Assembly: GCA_019802505.1 (NCBI GenBank)
Contig: JAFMOC010000387.1
Location: 846,001-910,000 of the forward strand
Reading direction: 5' to 3'
DNA length: 64,000 nucleotides
Source of the DNA: Corydoras sp. C115
Lineage: Eukaryota; Chordata; Actinopteri; Siluriformes; Callichthyidae
The notes below the pieces were generated by a model. The model worked only from the letters and a program-made list of their open reading frames with translations, made no database searches and was not told the origin of the DNA. A program made the translations under genes and the position numbers. This document shows, one piece after another, positions 23,467 to 34,400 of the stretch. Position 1 is the stretch's first letter; each line of letters begins with the position of its first letter.

Positions 23467-23820
23467 TCATTCATTCTTTCATTCATTATCTCCCGCTTTA
23501 TCCTCTATTAGGGTCGCGGTGGGATTCCCCATGCCCATCCAGGGGAGAACGTTTCGGGCGCTGGGCAGATACACCCAGGACAGGGCGCCAATCCATCACT
23601 GGGCACACACTCACTCACACAGACACACTCTATATGGGGCAATTTGGAGAATTCAATTGACTTGATCCATGTTTTTTGACTGTGGGAGGAAACCGGAGAA
23701 CCCGGAGGAAACCCACGCGGACACGGGGAGAACATGGAAACTCCACCCAGATGGGGATTCGAACCGGGAATCCCTAGTGCTGAGAGGCGAACGTGCTAAC
23801 CACTAAGCCACCGTGCCGCC
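23467..23820 (-). mobile_element. tRNA-derived SINE, full length
   Basis: A well-preserved copy, in reverse from GGCGGCACGGTGGCTTAGTGG (ending 23820) to the (TGAA)n tail near 23467. A and B boxes are intact, so this is a good family reference. Confidence 0.93.
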
Positions 23821-23914
23821 GGAATCCACTTTATTAAACATTTAATAAACTTTAAATCATATGAGCAAGTGGTATTCCCAAAGTGTCTGAGGAAGAAGGT
23901 CTTGGCCCTTGGGC

Positions 23915-24208
23915 ATGATATCCCTTCAGAAAATATTCTATCTATCCCTTCCCTTTCAGAGAATAGGGATAGATATAGTAGGGCCCTTGAAAAGAACACG
24001 GTCAGGTCACAGGTTTATTCTAGTGATGTGTGATTATGCTACCCGTTACCCAGAAGCCTTCTCTTTGCGTGGCCACCAGGGCACTGCCTTTCTGTCCAAG
24101 ACACTCAAGCAAGTGTATAGTTTACTGGGTATAAAGGGGATACGGACCACTCCTTACCACTCACAGACAGATGGGCTGGTCGAGAGATACAATCATACCC
24201 TCAAGTGA
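23915..24208 (+). mobile_element. Ty3/gypsy integrase fragment with internal deletion
   Basis: The plus-strand frame contains FQRIGIDIVGPLKRTRSGHR, CDYATRYPEAFSLR, then FLSKTLKQVYSLLGIKG and YHSQTDGLVERYNHTLK, all integrase core motifs. Between YPEAFSLR and GTAFLS about 30 residues, including the usual second Asp region, are missing. It abuts the minus-strand gypsy pol that follows and belongs to a different gypsy lineage. Confidence 0.78.
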
Positions 24209-25229
24209 TCACGCCGGCGCGAATCCAAAAGTGACGATACTGATTGCTCACAATACATTGTCCGGATTGGAAACCATAGCCTCAGGCCACTCATTGGCAA
24301 GGACCAGACATAAACGGCTTAAGTAAAGATGTGTGAAACACCGGATGAACACGCAAATGCCGAGGCAGTTTCAACCGATAAGACACCTCATTAACCCATT
24401 GAACAACCTGGAAAGGACCAAGAAATCTAGGGAGAAAGCCATACCATACCTTGTGAAAGCCATACCATATCATGACCCAAACCATATCTCCAGGCGAATA
24501 AACATTGGCCTGACTACGATAACGATCAGCAAAGTCCTTATTCAGACGCAAAACCCTGTCAATCCATTGATGAACCTGAGGCCAAACTCTCTCAATCCTA
24601 GCGAACCACTCAATAAACCGCAGGAGCCAAATAAGGTTCCAAATTCCAAGGGGCAAAGGGCGGCTGAAAAGGAGTGAGACCAGTCGTGGATTGACGTAAC
24701 AAATCTCTGCCCAAGGAAGAAAGCGAGACCAATCAGCAGCATTATTATAGGCAAAAATACGCAAGAATTTTCCCAACTCCTGATTAGCTCTCTCACACTG
24801 ACCATTGCTCTCCGGGTGGTAACCAGACATAAGACTAACGGTAGTGCCCAAGTTCTCAAAAAACGAATGCCAAACAGCTGTTGTAAACTGAGGGCCCTGA
24901 TCAGACAAAATGTCCTCCGGAATGCCAAAAATAGGAAACAGATAACGGAACAAAATCTCTGCAGTCTGGAATGCAGAGGGCAAAAATGGTAAAGGAACAA
25001 ATCTCACAGCTCGAGAAAAAACGATCAATAAGAGCAGGGGTGCTCAATACGTCGATCGTGAAGGGGTGTCAGGTCGATCGCGATGGAGGTTTGAGAAAAA
25101 AAAAGCGTTTATTACGTATCAGCGCTTTTTTTTACAGGACAGTATCGTAAGCGCTTATACACACGCGCACACATTCACACACAATGTGATTGAATCTGAA
25201 TCTATATCGGTCAGAAAGCGATCAGTCTG

Positions 25230-25248
25230 CCCCCCCCCCCCCCCCCCC
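25230..25248. repeat. Poly(C) tract
   Basis: Nineteen consecutive C residues; the length is prone to sequencing error. Confidence 0.9.
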
Positions 25249-25518
25249 GTCTCTCACTCTTCCCAAAACTTGCACGTGGCCATGCCTAAATTCGAAGCAC
25301 TGCCTCACAAATCATCTACATCAGAGAGTTTCTGTTTGTGTTACACTTTATTTGACTCACAAGTCGAGTGAAGGACGAGTGAAGCCTCAAAAATAACTAA
25401 AATGTTCCACTTTCATTTAGAGTGGGGGGGGGATATTTTTTTACAATGTCAAACTCAAAATGCATTTGCTTTTATTAGTTCACGTTCTGAAGTTTTATTG
25501 TTCATGTTCTGTTTGGGG

Positions 25519-25849
25519 GCGGCACAGTGTCTTAGTGCTTAGCATGTTCTCCTCTCAGCGCTAGGGATTCCCAGTTCGATTCACAGGGATTCCCAATCTG
25601 GGTGGAGTTTGCATGTTCTCCTCCGGTTTCTTCCCACAGTCCAAAAACATGGATCAAGGTGAATTGAATTCTCCAAATTGCCCCATATAGAGTGTGTGTT
25701 TGTGTGTGAGTGTGCACAGTGATAGATTGGCGCCCTGTCCTGGGTGTATCTGCCCAGCGCCCGAAGTGTTCTCCCCTGGATGGGCATGTGGAACCCCCCC
25801 CCCCCCTCCATGACCCTAATAGAGGATAAACCGGAAGATAATGGATGGA
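25519..25849 (+). mobile_element. tRNA-derived SINE with 13-bp target duplication
   Basis: The SINE runs GCGGCACAGTGTCTTAGTGC to GATAAACCGGAAGATAATGG. GTTCTGTTTGGGG occurs directly before (25506-25518) and after (25850-25862). This defines the true element ends. The middle of the head is degraded, with a duplicated GGGATTCCCA word. Confidence 0.92.
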
Positions 25850-25879
25850 AGTTCTGTTTGGGGAAATGTGGGTTACAGT

Positions 25880-28768
25880 GAAGGAGCCTGAGCTGGTGCG
25901 GGAGGTTGAGAGATACCGGCAAGATATAGTCGGGCTCACCTCAACGCACAGCTTGGGTTCTGGGTCCAATCTCCTTGAGAGGGGCTGGACTCTGTTCTTT
26001 TCTGGAGTTGCCCATGGTGAGAGGCGTCGGGCAGGTGTGGGCTTTCTCGTGGCCCCCCAGCTTGACGCGTGCATGTTGGAGTTTTCTCCGGTGGACGAGA
26101 GGGTAGCTTCCCTACGCCTTCGGGTTGGGGAACGGGTACTGACTGTTGTCTGCGCTTATGCGCCGAACGGCAGTTCAGAGTACCCAGCCTTCTTGGAGTC
26201 CGTGGGGGGGTACTGGAAAATGCTCCCCCTGGAGACTCTGTAGTCTTACTGGGGGACTTCAACGCTCACGTGGGCAATGACAGTGAGACCTGGAGAGGTG
26301 TGATTGGGAGGAACGGCCTCTCTGATCTGAACCCGAGTGGTGTTCAGTTGTTGGACTTCTGTGCAAATCACGGTTTGTCCATCACGAACACCATGTTCGA
26401 GCACAAGGGTGTCCATAAGTGCACATGGCGCCAGGATGCCCTAGGCCGCAGTTCAATGATCGACTTTGTAGTGGTGTCATTGGACTTGCGGCCATGTGTC
26501 TTGGACACTCGGGTGAAGAGAGGAGCTGAGCTGTCAACTGATCACCACCTGGTGGTGAGTTGGATCAGATGGCGGGGAAGATGCCGGTCAGACCAGGCAG
26601 ACCTAAACGTATAGTGAGGGTTTGCTGGGAACGTCTGGCAGAAGAACCCGTCAGACAGATGTTCAACTCTCACCTCCGTCAGAGCTTCAACCACATTCCG
26701 GGGGAGGTGGGGGACATTGAGCCTGAATGGGCCATGTTCCGTTCCTCCATTGTTGAGGCGGCGGACAGGAGCTGTGGTCGAAAGGTAGTCGGTGCCTGTC
26801 GTGGCGGTAACCCTCGAACACGGTGGTGGTCACCCCGTGTAAGGGATGCCGTCAAGCTGAAGAAGGAGTCCTATCAGGCATGGTTGGCTTGTGGGACTCC
26901 AGAAGCAGCTGACCGGTACCGACAGGCCAAGCGATTTGCGGCTTCATGCGTCGTGGAGGCAAAAACCCGGGTGTGGGAGGAGTTCGGTGAGACTTTGGAA
27001 AGTGACTTTCGGTCGGCTCCTCGAAGATTCTGGCAAACTGTCAGGCGACTCAGGAGGGGAAAGCAGTGTGCCACCAACACAGTATATAGTGGAGGGGGTG
27101 CACTGTTGACTTCGACTGGGGACGTCATTAGGCGGTGGAAGGAATACTTCAAGGACCTTCTCAATCCCACCAATATGCCCTCCGGAGAGGAGGCAGAGTC
27201 AGAGGACCCGGGGGAAGGCTTGTCCATCACTGTGGCTGAAGTCGCTAAGGTAGTCAGAGGGCTCCTTGGTGGCAGGGCTTCTGGGGTGGATGAGATCCGC
27301 CCGGAGTTCCTCAAAGCTCTGGATGTTGTGGGGCAGTCTTGGCTGACGCGCCTTTTCAACATTGCATGGTCATCGGGGGCAGTTCCTCTGGACTGGCAGA
27401 CGGGGTGGTGGTGCCTCTTTTTAAAAAGGGGGACCGGAGGGTGTGTTCCAATTACAGGGGAATTACACTCCTCAGCCTCCCCGGCAAAGTCTATGCAGGG
27501 GTACTGGAGAAGAGAGTCCGACTGATAGTCGAACCTCGGATCCAGGAGGAGCAGTGTGGTTTTCGTCCTGGTCGTGGAACACTGGACCAGCTCTTCACTC
27601 TCTCCAGGATCCTCGAGGGTTCATGGGAGTTTGCCCAACCAGTCTACATGTGCTTTGTAGATCTGGAGAAGGCTTTCGACTGTGTCCCTCGGGGTATTCT
27701 GTGGGAGGTGCTTCGTGAGTATGGGGTACATGGCTCCTTACTACGGGCCATTCAGTCCCTGTATTTGCGAAGCAGGAGCTTGGTTCGCATGGCCGGCAGT
27801 AAGTCGGACTGGTTTCCAGTGAGGGTTGGACTCCGTCAGGGCTGTCCTTTGTCACCGGTTCTGTTCATAATTTACATGGACAGAATTTCTAGGCGCAGCC
27901 AGGGGATGGAGGGTGTCCGGTTTGGTGATCTGAGGATCACGTCGCTGCTGTTTGCAGACGATGTGGTCCTGTTAGCATCATCAGGCTGTGAACTTCAGCT
28001 CTTACTGGATCGGTTTGCAGCCGAGTGTGAAGCGGCCGGGATGAGAATCAGCACCTCCAAATCTGAGGCCATGGTTCTCAGCCGGAAAAGGGTAGAGAGT
28101 CCTCTCTGGGTCAGGGATCAGATCTTGCCTCAAGTGGAGGAGTTTAAGTATCTCGGGGTCTTGTTCACGAGTGATGGGAAGATGGAGCGTGAGATTGACA
28201 GACGGATCAGCGCGGGGTCAGCAGTGATGCGGACCTTATACTGGTCTGTTGTGGTAAAGAAGGAGCTGAGCCACAAGGCAAGGCTCTCGATTTACCAGTC
28301 GATCTACGTTCCAACCCTCACCTATGGTCATGAGCTTTGGGTAATGACCGAAAGAACAAGATCGCGAATACAAGCGGCCGAAATGGGTTTTCTCCGCAGG
28401 GTGGCAGGGCTCTCCCTTAGAGATAGGGTGAGAAGTTCGGTCATCCGGGAGAGACTCGGAGTGGAGCCGCTACTCCTCCGCATCGAAAGGAGCCAGTTGA
28501 GGTGGTTCGGGCATCTGGTAAGGATGCCTCCTGGGCGCCTTCCTAGGGAGGTGTTCCAGGCAAGTCCAGCTGGGAGGAGACCCCGGGGAAGACCCAGGAC
28601 ACGCTGGAGGGATTATATCTCTCAGCTGGTCTGGGAACGCCTCGGGGTTCCCCCAGTCGAGCTGGTGGAGGTGGCTGGGGCGAGGGAGGTCTGGGTCTCC
28701 CTACTTCGGTTGCTGCCCCCGCGACCCGAACCCCGGATAAGCGGAAGATAATGGATGGATGGATGGAT
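25880..28768 (+). pseudogene. RTE-clade (Rex3-like) LINE, 5'-truncated, frameshifted
   Basis: A single-ORF LINE normally encoding an apurinic-type endonuclease followed by reverse transcriptase. The endonuclease part (25880-26590) shows VLTVVCAYAPNGSS, LLGDFNAHVG and STDHHLVVSW. The reverse transcriptase (from about 26560) shows NYRGITLLS, QCGFRPGRGTLDQ, CFVDLEKAFDCVPR, GLRQGCPLSPVLFI and the catalytic FADDVVLL (near 27955), then the RTE-type C-terminus GFLRRVAG, SQLRWFGHLVRM and RPRTRWRDYISQL, ending at 28751. Three frame breaks lie near the G run at 26205, near 26570 and in the A/G run near 27425. The 3' end is GATAAGCGGAAGATAATGG plus (ATGG)n. GGGTTACAGTG flanks it at 25869-25879 and 28769-28779. 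Dead in its present form but little decayed. Confidence 0.93.
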
Positions 28769-28794
28769 GGGTTACAGTGATTGTTGTACATTTG

Positions 28795-28995
28795 TGCTGT
28801 ATGTGTAATTGAGTCTTGGTCCTCCCAAGGTTTCTTCCTTAAATAACAACATAAAAGGGAGTTTTTTCTTGCCACTGTCGCTTCGGCTTGCTCTTTGGGG
28901 GTTTAAAGGCTTTTCATTCTGTAAAGCTGCTTTGTGACAATGTACTGTTGTAAAAAGCGCTATATAAATAAATAACTTGAACTTGAACTTGTGTG
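28795..28995 (+). mobile_element. L2-type LINE 3' tail
   Basis: GTCCTCCCAAGGTTTCTTCC, CTTGCCACTGTCGC, GTAAAGCTGCTTTGTGACAA and AAAGCGCTATATAAATAA are followed by (CTTGAA)n. It is the plus-strand form of the 3' ends at 6197 and 20444. Confidence 0.75.
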
Positions 28996-30344
28996 TTTGG
29001 GTGTAACTGAAATCAGGTTTTCTCCGTGCTATTTGCTGTAATGTCTATAATAAAAGAGCAATTCTAACAGATTTGACAATACTAACATGGTGTGTAAACA
29101 GGTTTCAATATAAAAGCCTAAAAAATAGAGATTGACACCGGTAGATCTAGATGACCCGTCCAATGGAAAAGTAAATCTCGGGCCAGAAAAGTGTGGGCAC
29201 CCCTGAATAAGAGTAACCACGGTGGTGTACCCCTCAGACTTGGGTAAATCAGACACAAAGTCGATGGCCACATGGGACCACGGACGCGAAGGAACAGGAA
29301 GAGGAACCAACTTACCCGCAGGTAGGGCCTTAGGGGTCTTGCAAGGAGCGCATACAGAACACGAACTAACAAAATGTTGAACATCCGAGTTAAGGGTTGG
29401 CCACCAGTATTTCCGACGCAAAACTGAATGGTTCGTGCCACACCAGGATGCCCTGCACACAGAGAGGTATGAGTCCAAGTAATTAAATGACTCAGGTACA
29501 AAAGTAAGGCCCGGGGGACAATTATGTGGCTGAATATAATTCTCACTGAATTGAGTGAAGGAAACAGCTCTTGGACAGAACAGAAGACAGCATCCTCAGA
29601 ATCGCCATGGAGATGGGGAAAGCGCATCCACCCTTTTGTTAAGATTACCAGGGCAATAAGAAATAGAGAACTGGAAATTATTAAAAAACGACCAACAAGA
29701 TTGACGTGCATTAAGACATTTCGCCCCTTTAAGATATTCCAGATTTTTATGATCACCACGAAAGGCATGCATGCCCCCATTAGCCAATGATGCCACTCCT
29801 CTAAGGCAATCTTAATAGCCAAAAGTTTACGATCACCAATACTATAATTACATTTAGCTGAAGATAGTTTGCAGGAAAGAAAAGCAATACGGCGCAAGTC
29901 AATGTTCTTACCAAACTGCTGACACAAGACAGTCCCCACTCTCAGAGAAGAAGCATCAACCTCCACAAAGAATTGCCGGTTCAGATCAGGATGTGCCAGA
30001 ACAGGAGCAGAAGTAAACTTAGACTTAAGGCAAGAGCAATCCTGCTCGGCCTCTGGGTCCCAAGTTACCCGCCTAAGTCTTCCCCTCAAAAGGTGCATCA
30101 GGGGAACGGCAATAGATCTGAACGAATTGATATATCTCCTATAAAATTTGTCAAACCCTAGAAACCTTTGAAGCTCACGGATCGACGATGGAACTGGCCA
30201 ATCCTGGCAGTCACCTTACTAGAATCCATCTGAATACCCTCCGCAGAAATCTGATACCCCAGAAACGAAATGTTATGGGGAATGGAGTAAAAAATCAGGA
30301 TGTCATCAATAAACACAATAACAAATTGTTCCAAGAATTCACAA

Positions 30345-30827
30345 AGAACTACTGCAGGTAGTCTGATTTTAAAGGTCCAATTACGTCATACTGAGAGACT
30401 TACACCTTTAATACTGCAGGTAGGACAATTTTAAAGGTGCAATTACGTCAGACTGAGAGACTTACACCTTTAATGCTGCAGGTAGGATGATTTTCAAGGT
30501 CTAATTACATCACACTGAGGGACTTACACCTTTAATACTGCAGGTAGGACGATTTTAAAGGTGAAATAACATCATAATAAGAGACTTACACGTTTAATAG
30601 TGCAGGTAGGATGATTTTAAAGGTGAAATAACATCATAATAAGAGACTTACACCTTTAATAGTGCAGGTAGGATGATTTTAAAGGTGAAATAATGTCATA
30701 CTGAGAGACTTACACCTTTAATACTGCAGGGAGGACAATTTTAAAGGTGAAATAACGTCATAATAAAAGACTTACACCTTTAATACTGCAGGTAGGACGA
30801 TATTAAAGGTGCAATTACGTCATACTG
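30345..30827. repeat. 62-bp satellite, left block
   Basis: About eight monomers with consensus words GAGACTTACACCTTTAATAC, TGCAGGTAGGACGATTTTAA and AGGTGCAATTACGTCATACT. The block was continuous with 35735-38350 before the LTR element inserted: the last monomer breaks at CATACTG and resumes after the element. Confidence 0.96.
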
Positions 30828-31329
30828 TGTTACGACGGGGCGCGCTGCCCGGAAAATGACGGTGCAGCGCGGCGTGGTGGAGGAACACAGAGCCAGGAGA
30901 CCAGGTAAACTAACACCAAAAGCTCTTTTAATGGCTGATCGCGGGAACGCCGCTAGAACGAGCCGAGAGCTCAATACACACAGAAGAATCGGTGCAGCGG
31001 GAACGCCGCTGCGTACACGATTACACGTACAGAGAATATGTGGAGAAAAAGGCAACCGCGGAAAAGCCGCAGGAAGCCGAACGAACATTAAACAAAACCA
31101 CCATGCGAACACCCGACGTGGCGATATACATACAACGGTGTATATACACACAATGCTGACCTACTGGCAGCTCAGACGAGATTCCTCAAATACTGCCAGT
31201 AGGTCGCCAGTGATTAGGTAGGGCCCAATCCCTGCACAAGGAGGTGGGTCCTACCTACGGAAGCCCGATACGGCCGAAACCCGGAACACGGGAGGCAGGT
31301 GGGAGGGGCCCAACCCTCCCAACCTGACA
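30828..31329 (-). repeat. 3' LTR of the element
   Basis: 502 bp, TGTTACGACG...AACCTGACA. Differences from the partner include a one-base change in AGGTAAACTAACACC and a missing CA in the TATACACACAATG word. Confidence 0.93.
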
Positions 31330-31618
31330 TATCGCCCCCCCAAAACAACCGGGGGGCAAAGGCACCCGGGGCCGCGAACCGAAAATCAAAGGGGGACTCG
31401 AAGGGAGTGAGGAGATCTCTAGAGAGTGCGGGGGCGCCGAGGCCATGGGTGCGGCGGCACCGTGACCCCGTGTAAGGGTGAGGCCGGCGTGCCCACGTGG
31501 ACTGACGCGGGGACCGCGATCCCTTAAGGATACGGGGCCGTTGTGAGGCCCGCAGGGTGTTAAAGCCCGGTGACCCAATGTGGAGGCGGAAGGGTTGTGG
31601 CCTCTTGTGAGTGAGAGA

Positions 31619-33175
31619 CTAAGTCTTCCTGAGAGCACGAGAGTGGCGGGACCCCTTAAGTCTTCGGGGACGCCGTGACCCCTGGTGTGTGCGCGGAAGA
31701 CCTGGCCCCCGGTGGGCACGAGAGGAGCCCGAGTCGTTGAGGGTACGGGAGCACCGTGACCCTCTGAGAGCACTAGGGGTGCAGAAATGCGCTAACCCCT
31801 TGAGAGTCCGAGGAACCGGAGAGACAGGAGGAACCGGGGGACCCGCGACCGCAGAAGAGGAACGGAAGGACACAAAACCGACCCAAGTGGACGCATAGAT
31901 AACCCGAGTGAACGAGGAAGTGACCCGAGTGAACGAGAAAGTGACCCGAGTGAACGAGAAGGTGACCCGAGTGAACGAGAAGGTGACCCGAGTGAACGAG
32001 AAAGTGACCCGAGTGAACGAGAAAGTGACCCGAGTGAACGAGAAAGTGACCCGAGCGAACGAGAAAGTGACCCGAGTGAACGCACCGACCTCCAAAGGCC
32101 TTGGTCCGTCGGATACATTGTCCGTCGGAGGAGACCCATCGGCCTTAGCAGGGGGCTGGTCGTCCACTTTAGAGGACCAATAGTCCGCGGCGGTAAGACA
32201 GTCGGACGTAGGGGTACACTGATCCGGTGCAGGCCCCACAGGAACCCAATGTCTCCCCACCAGATCACTGGACTGCACCATGCTCCGACCCCCAGTCTGC
32301 TTCTTCTCAGCCACCTGGACACAGAGAGGGAGAACCAGTATCTCGTGCCTACTACCCGTTATACGGTCCTGACAAACCGAGGCGGAGTCTGAATCCCGAC
32401 CGCCGGCTAAATAGGACCCGGATGGCATGTCCCGCGGAATATTACGAGGAGCGGCGCGAGAAGGATCGCGTTGAGACGCGTACGATGCGTCGCCCTGAAT
32501 ATCGCGCGGCGCAGCGCGGGGTGAATCGTGAGTGGAATCGCGAGGGGCGACCAGGAGAGATCTGCGAGGGGCAACGAGAGGGATGGCGCCAGGAGCAACG
32601 CGGGAAATGGCGCGTTGGGGCACCTGCAGAATGTCACTCGGTGCGCAGCGAGAAGCAGCACGAGAGTCCACGCGAGAGGAATCGCGAGCGAAATCGCAGG
32701 AAGCGACGCGCGGAGGGCTGCGAGGGGCTACGCTAGAGGAATCGCGGGGAACACCACGTGGAAAGACGCGGAGAGGTGAAGTCTCCACGGGGACTTCGGA
32801 AAACGCAGCACGAAAGACCGTGCAAGGGGAGCCGCGAGCGGAACCGCGGGGAGCGACGTGCGGAGGGCTGAGAGGGTCAACGCGGGGGGAATCGCGTGGA
32901 GGACCGCGAGAGAACACGCGCTGAGAAGAGGCTTCCTCCGGGACAGCGTGAAAAGCACCACAATGTGCAGCGCGAGACGGTGCGGCGCGGGGTGCGTCGA
33001 GAGGCGGCATGGCGCGAAGCGCGGCGACAGGAGGCACGGCGCGGGGCGCGGCGAGAGGCGGCCCGCCGCGGGGTGCGGCGCCAGGCGGCACGGCGCGGGG
33101 CGCGGCGGCGCCAGGCGGCACAGCGCGGGGCGCGGCGACAGGCGGCACGGCGCGGGGAGCGGCGCTAGGCGGCAC
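31619..33175 (-). CDS. Long Pro/Arg/Ser-rich frame of the LTR element
   Basis: A 518-codon minus-strand frame of unknown function. The N-terminal third is almost only PRAVPPVA/APRAVPP-type repeats, encoded by a GCGGCACGGCGCGGGGC-type tandem. The middle is rich in SRAAPRDSP-like segments. A stretch near codons 360-425 repeats the heptad FTRVTFS about nine times (21-bp repeat 31905-32085). No known domain is seen. It overlaps the preceding frame by 11 bp in another phase. GC-rich repeats create long open frames by chance on both strands, so expression is uncertain. Confidence 0.35.
   Translation of the reverse strand: MPPSAAPRAVPPVAAPRAVPPGAAAPRAVPPGAAPRGGPPLAAPRAVPPVAALRAMPPLDAPRAAPSRAAHCGAFHAVPEEASSQRVFSRGPPRDSPRVDPLSPPHVAPRGSARGSPCTVFRAAFSEVPVETSPLRVFPRGVPRDSSSVAPRSPPRVASCDFARDSSRVDSRAASRCAPSDILQVPQRAISRVAPGAIPLVAPRRSLLVAPRDSTHDSPRAAPRDIQGDASYASQRDPSRAAPRNIPRDMPSGSYLAGGRDSDSASVCQDRITGSRHEILVLPLCVQVAEKKQTGGRSMVQSSDLVGRHWVPVGPAPDQCTPTSDCLTAADYWSSKVDDQPPAKADGSPPTDNVSDGPRPLEVGAFTRVTFSFARVTFSFTRVTFSFTRVTFSFTRVTFSFTRVTFSFTRVTFSFTRVTSSFTRVIYASTWVGFVSFRSSSAVAGPPVPPVSPVPRTLKGLAHFCTPSALRGSRCSRTLNDSGSSRAHRGPGLPRTHQGSRRPRRLKGSRHSRALRKT
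31905..32085. repeat. 21-bp tandem repeat inside the LTR element
   Basis: About nine units of ACCCGAGTGAACGAGAAAGTG. The period is a multiple of three, so every frame stays open through it on both strands. Confidence 0.95.
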
Positions 33176-34352
33176 GCGGCGCTAGGCGGCACGGCGCGGG
33201 ATGCAGCGACAGGCGGCACGGCGCGGGGTGCGGCGAGCGGCAGATCCCGAGTAGTGAGGGGGGACTCACTGGACGCGTCCTCCGTGGAGATAGGAGACTC
33301 ACACGGAGGAACGTGAACGCGGCGTGAGGCGCGATGTGCAGCGCAAGACGGCGCAGCGCGAGGTGCAGCTGCGCGGGGTGCGACGAGTGGCGACCCGGCA
33401 CGGGACGCGGCACGAGGCAAATCCCGGGCAGCGAGGGGGAACTCGCTGAACGCGTCCTCCGTGGAGATAGGAGACTCGCACGGAGGACCGCGAACGCGGC
33501 GCGAGGGGCAGCGCGAGACGACGCAGCGCGAGGTGCAGCTGCGCGGGATGCGGTGCTACGCGGCCCGGTGCGGAGTGCGACGCTAGGCAGCACGGTGCGG
33601 GGCGACCCAGCGCGGCGCGCGGAACGAGACGACGCAGGACGAGGCACGCGACGAATAGCGGCGCGCGGCCAAATCCGAGCAGTGGGAATAAACTCACTGC
33701 ACGGGGGCTCCGTGGAGTAGCGAGGCTCGCACAGAGAGGTGCGCACCGCGGCCCGGTCGGCGAGCGGGGACTCGAAGAACGGGTCCTCCGCGAAGAAATG
33801 GTCCAAAGGAGGGACCGACGACGGAGTCCGCGAGACCCGAAAGAACTCGCCGAGCGGGTCCTCCGTGGAGAAAGGCTCCGACGGAGGACCGGGCGAAGGA
33901 ACCTGCGCAGCCCACCCCAGCTCGTCGAAGGCGTCCTCCGTGGAGTCCAGAGACTCGCACGGAGGGGTGCACGACGACTCCCTGGTGGCGCGAACAAACT
34001 CGTTTAGTGGGTGAACCGTGGGGTAGGGAATCTCCCACGGCGGGAGACGCGCGTCGAACGGGTCCTCCGTGGAAAAAGGGTCCAACGGAGGAGCCGAAGA
34101 CGGGGTCTGCAAGACCCGGAAGAACTCGCCGAGGGGATCCTCTGTGGAGAAAGGCTCCGACGGAGGACCGGGAGACGGGGCCCGAGTGGTCAGCCCTAGT
34201 TCCCAGAAAGGGTCATCCGTGGAGTCCAGAGACTCGCACGGAGGGGCGCGCGCCGAATCCCGAGTGGCGAGAACGGACTCGCTAAGTGGGTGAACCCTGG
34301 AATCGGGAATCTCCCACGGCGGGAGACGCGCGGAGGAGCGCGGCTCGCGCAT
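33165..34352 (-). CDS. Second long frame of the LTR element, internally duplicated
   Basis: A 395-codon minus-strand frame of unknown function, in phase with the gag-like frame upstream but separated from it by a stop. It holds repeated SEPFSTEDPLGEFFRV and PPCESLDSTEDAF blocks from a 278-bp tandem duplication (about 33783 and 34060 starts). It ends in Arg/Pro/Ala-rich sequence. It has no retropepsin or zinc knuckle. It may be a gag extension or only an open frame in GC-rich repeats. Confidence 0.35.
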   Translation of the reverse strand: MREPRSSARLPPWEIPDSRVHPLSESVLATRDSARAPPCESLDSTDDPFWELGLTTRAPSPGPPSEPFSTEDPLGEFFRVLQTPSSAPPLDPFSTEDPFDARLPPWEIPYPTVHPLNEFVRATRESSCTPPCESLDSTEDAFDELGWAAQVPSPGPPSEPFSTEDPLGEFFRVSRTPSSVPPLDHFFAEDPFFESPLADRAAVRTSLCEPRYSTEPPCSEFIPTARIWPRAAIRRVPRPASSRSARRAGSPRTVLPSVALRTGPRSTASRAAAPRAASSRAAPRAAFAVLRASLLSPRRTRSASSPSLPGICLVPRPVPGRHSSHPAQLHLALRRLALHIAPHAAFTFLRVSLLSPRRTRPVSPPSLLGICRSPHPAPCRLSLHPAPCRLAPRAA

Positions 34353-34400
34353 CGACTCACGCGCCGGCTCGCGCCGCGGACTCCCGGGCCGTCCAGGTGC

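Larger units (their letters stand above)
25035..29205. mobile_element. hAT-like transposon carrying nested SINE and LINE
   Basis: Ends are CAGGGGTGCTC and GGGCACCCCTG (inverted, one mismatch in 11), flanked by the 8-bp duplication AATAAGAG (25027-25034 and 29206-29213). These are hAT superfamily hallmarks. Its own sequence is 25035-25505 and roughly 29000-29205; ACCGGTAGATC near 29139 and CGTCGATCG near 25049 recall subterminal sequences of this group. No transposase is recognisable. Removing it rejoins the gypsy integrase frame. Confidence 0.85.
24215..30344 (-). mobile_element. Ty3/gypsy pol relic, split by a nested hAT
   Basis: The minus strand reads, from high to low coordinate: end of reverse transcriptase with FIDDILIF (about 30300), RNase H with VEVDASS (near 29960), zinc-binding region with CSVCAPCK (near 29355), integrase core start AIDFVSDLP (near 29260), then the interruption 25035-29205, then the rest of the core with LSDQGPQF, NGQCERANQELG and the C-terminal FHTSLLKPF (to about 24310). 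Frameshifts occur in the RNase H to zinc-binding part. No gag, protease or LTRs are visible; the right end meets the 62-bp satellite at about 30345. Not functional. Confidence 0.85.

Noticed and set aside
31908..32183. Plus-strand NEKVTRV heptad frame
   Set aside because: Opposite-strand image of the 21-bp repeat; the element is oriented minus.
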